The notes under the pieces were generated by a model that did not search any database, was not told where the DNA came from, and saw only the letters and a list, made by a program, of their open reading frames with translations. A DNA stretch of 5,505 nt, taken from the NCBI GenBank assembly GCA_030043395.1, contig JASHXW010000410.1, positions 1 to 5,505 on the forward strand. The letters are read 5' to 3'. A program made the position numbers and the translations under genes. This document shows positions 5,066 to 5,505 of the stretch, one piece after another. Every line of letters begins with the position of its first letter. Within the stretch, counting starts at the first letter, position 1. The DNA comes from Streptosporangiaceae bacterium. Lineage in GTDB: Bacteria > Actinomycetota > Actinomycetes > Streptosporangiales > Streptosporangiaceae.

Positions 5066-5505
5066 TCAGCGCAACGCTTTGGTCAGCGGAAGCCTGACCG
5101 TGACAGTCGTGCCCAGGCCTTGCTCGCTGGCGATGACGAGCTGGCCGTGGTGCGCGCGGACAAGTTCGCTGACGATCGTGAGCCCGAACCCGCTGCCCGC
5201 CGCCAGGTGCGCAGCCTCCTGCCCGCGGAAGAACCGCTCGGTCACGAAGGGGAGCTCTTCCGCCGGGATGCCGACACCGGTGTCCTTGACCTGCAGCATC
5301 GCCTGGCCATCCGCGGGCCCGACTGTGAGCATCACCCGTCCCAATCTCGAGGTGTACTTCAAGGCATTAGTCAGCAAATTGCTCACTATCTCTCTTATTC
5401 GGCCTTCGTCACAGCTGATAGAGACCAGCCGGAGGTTAGTGACGAGCTGGATGCCCTTCTGGTCGTACGAGTCGTGCTGGCTCGCGGCAGCCTCCTCGGC
5501 GATCT
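5066..5505 (-). CDS. Sensor histidine kinase, C-terminal ATPase part (cut by window end)
   Basis: The frame is open from the right edge to TGA at 5068-5066, giving 145 visible C-terminal residues. The first visible residues (IAEEAAASQHDSYDQKGIQL) are the usual link to the ATPase domain. The HATPase_c boxes follow in order: N box REIVSNLLTNALKYT (37-51), G1 box DTGVGIP (74-80), F-like segment FVTERFFRG (86-94) and G2 box GSGFGLTIV (103-111), ending with VTVRLPL. All key ATP-lid elements are present, so the domain should bind ATP and phosphorylate the histidine of the dimerisation domain, which lies beyond the window. The sensor input and response regulator are not visible. Reading from the internal GTG at 5386 alone would cut the domain inside the N box and is not the true start. 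Confidence 0.9.
   Translation of the reverse strand, partial: IAEEAAASQHDSYDQKGIQLVTNLRLVSISCDEGRIREIVSNLLTNALKYTSRLGRVMLTVGPADGQAMLQVKDTGVGIPAEELPFVTERFFRGQEAAHLAAGSGFGLTIVSELVRAHHGQLVIASEQGLGTTVTVRLPLTKALR

Overview
The window is about 5.5 kb of high-GC DNA, most likely from a filamentous or soil actinomycete. The pointers are strong G/C preference at third codon positions in several genes, a methyltransferase of the actinobacterial DUF574 (Methyltransf_19) type, a PH-like small protein and an 'SM..FDL..MPCDG.WP' small protein of kinds I associate with actinobacteria, and GGAGG-type ribosome binding sites. No complete mobile-element gene, CRISPR array or rRNA gene is visible.

Layout. Positions 1-456 hold no convincing gene, but contain three copies of a 22-nt element, a short GC-rich tandem repeat and a compact hairpin. 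Positions 457-1993 hold a two-gene plus-strand unit: an alpha/beta hydrolase followed 46 nt later by a HIT-like protein whose third motif histidine is replaced by tryptophan. Both use third-position A/T more freely than the genes further right. Positions 1994-2274 are non-coding and unusually repetitive: a tRNA T-arm-like piece, then tandem repeats of 12, 8 and 14 bp. An 18-nt word there matches one left of the hydrolase at 17 of 18 positions, so the two-gene unit lies between imperfect direct repeats. Next come a 79-residue small protein (+) and, convergent with it, a PH-like small protein (-). A secreted CAP-like protein (+) starts divergently and converges on a SAM-dependent methyltransferase (-). 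Positions 4680-5065 are intergenic, with a possible 20-residue peptide ORF and a large two-part hairpin. The right edge carries the C-terminal ATPase part of a sensor histidine kinase (-), cut by the window end.

How they work together. Only the hydrolase and HIT-like genes look like an operon. The others are single units in alternating orientation with no common pathway that I can show. I see no clearly new multi-gene system. The parts most worth a second look are the repeat-flanked hydrolase/HIT-like cassette and the structured, possibly transcribed intergenic region at 4880-5066.
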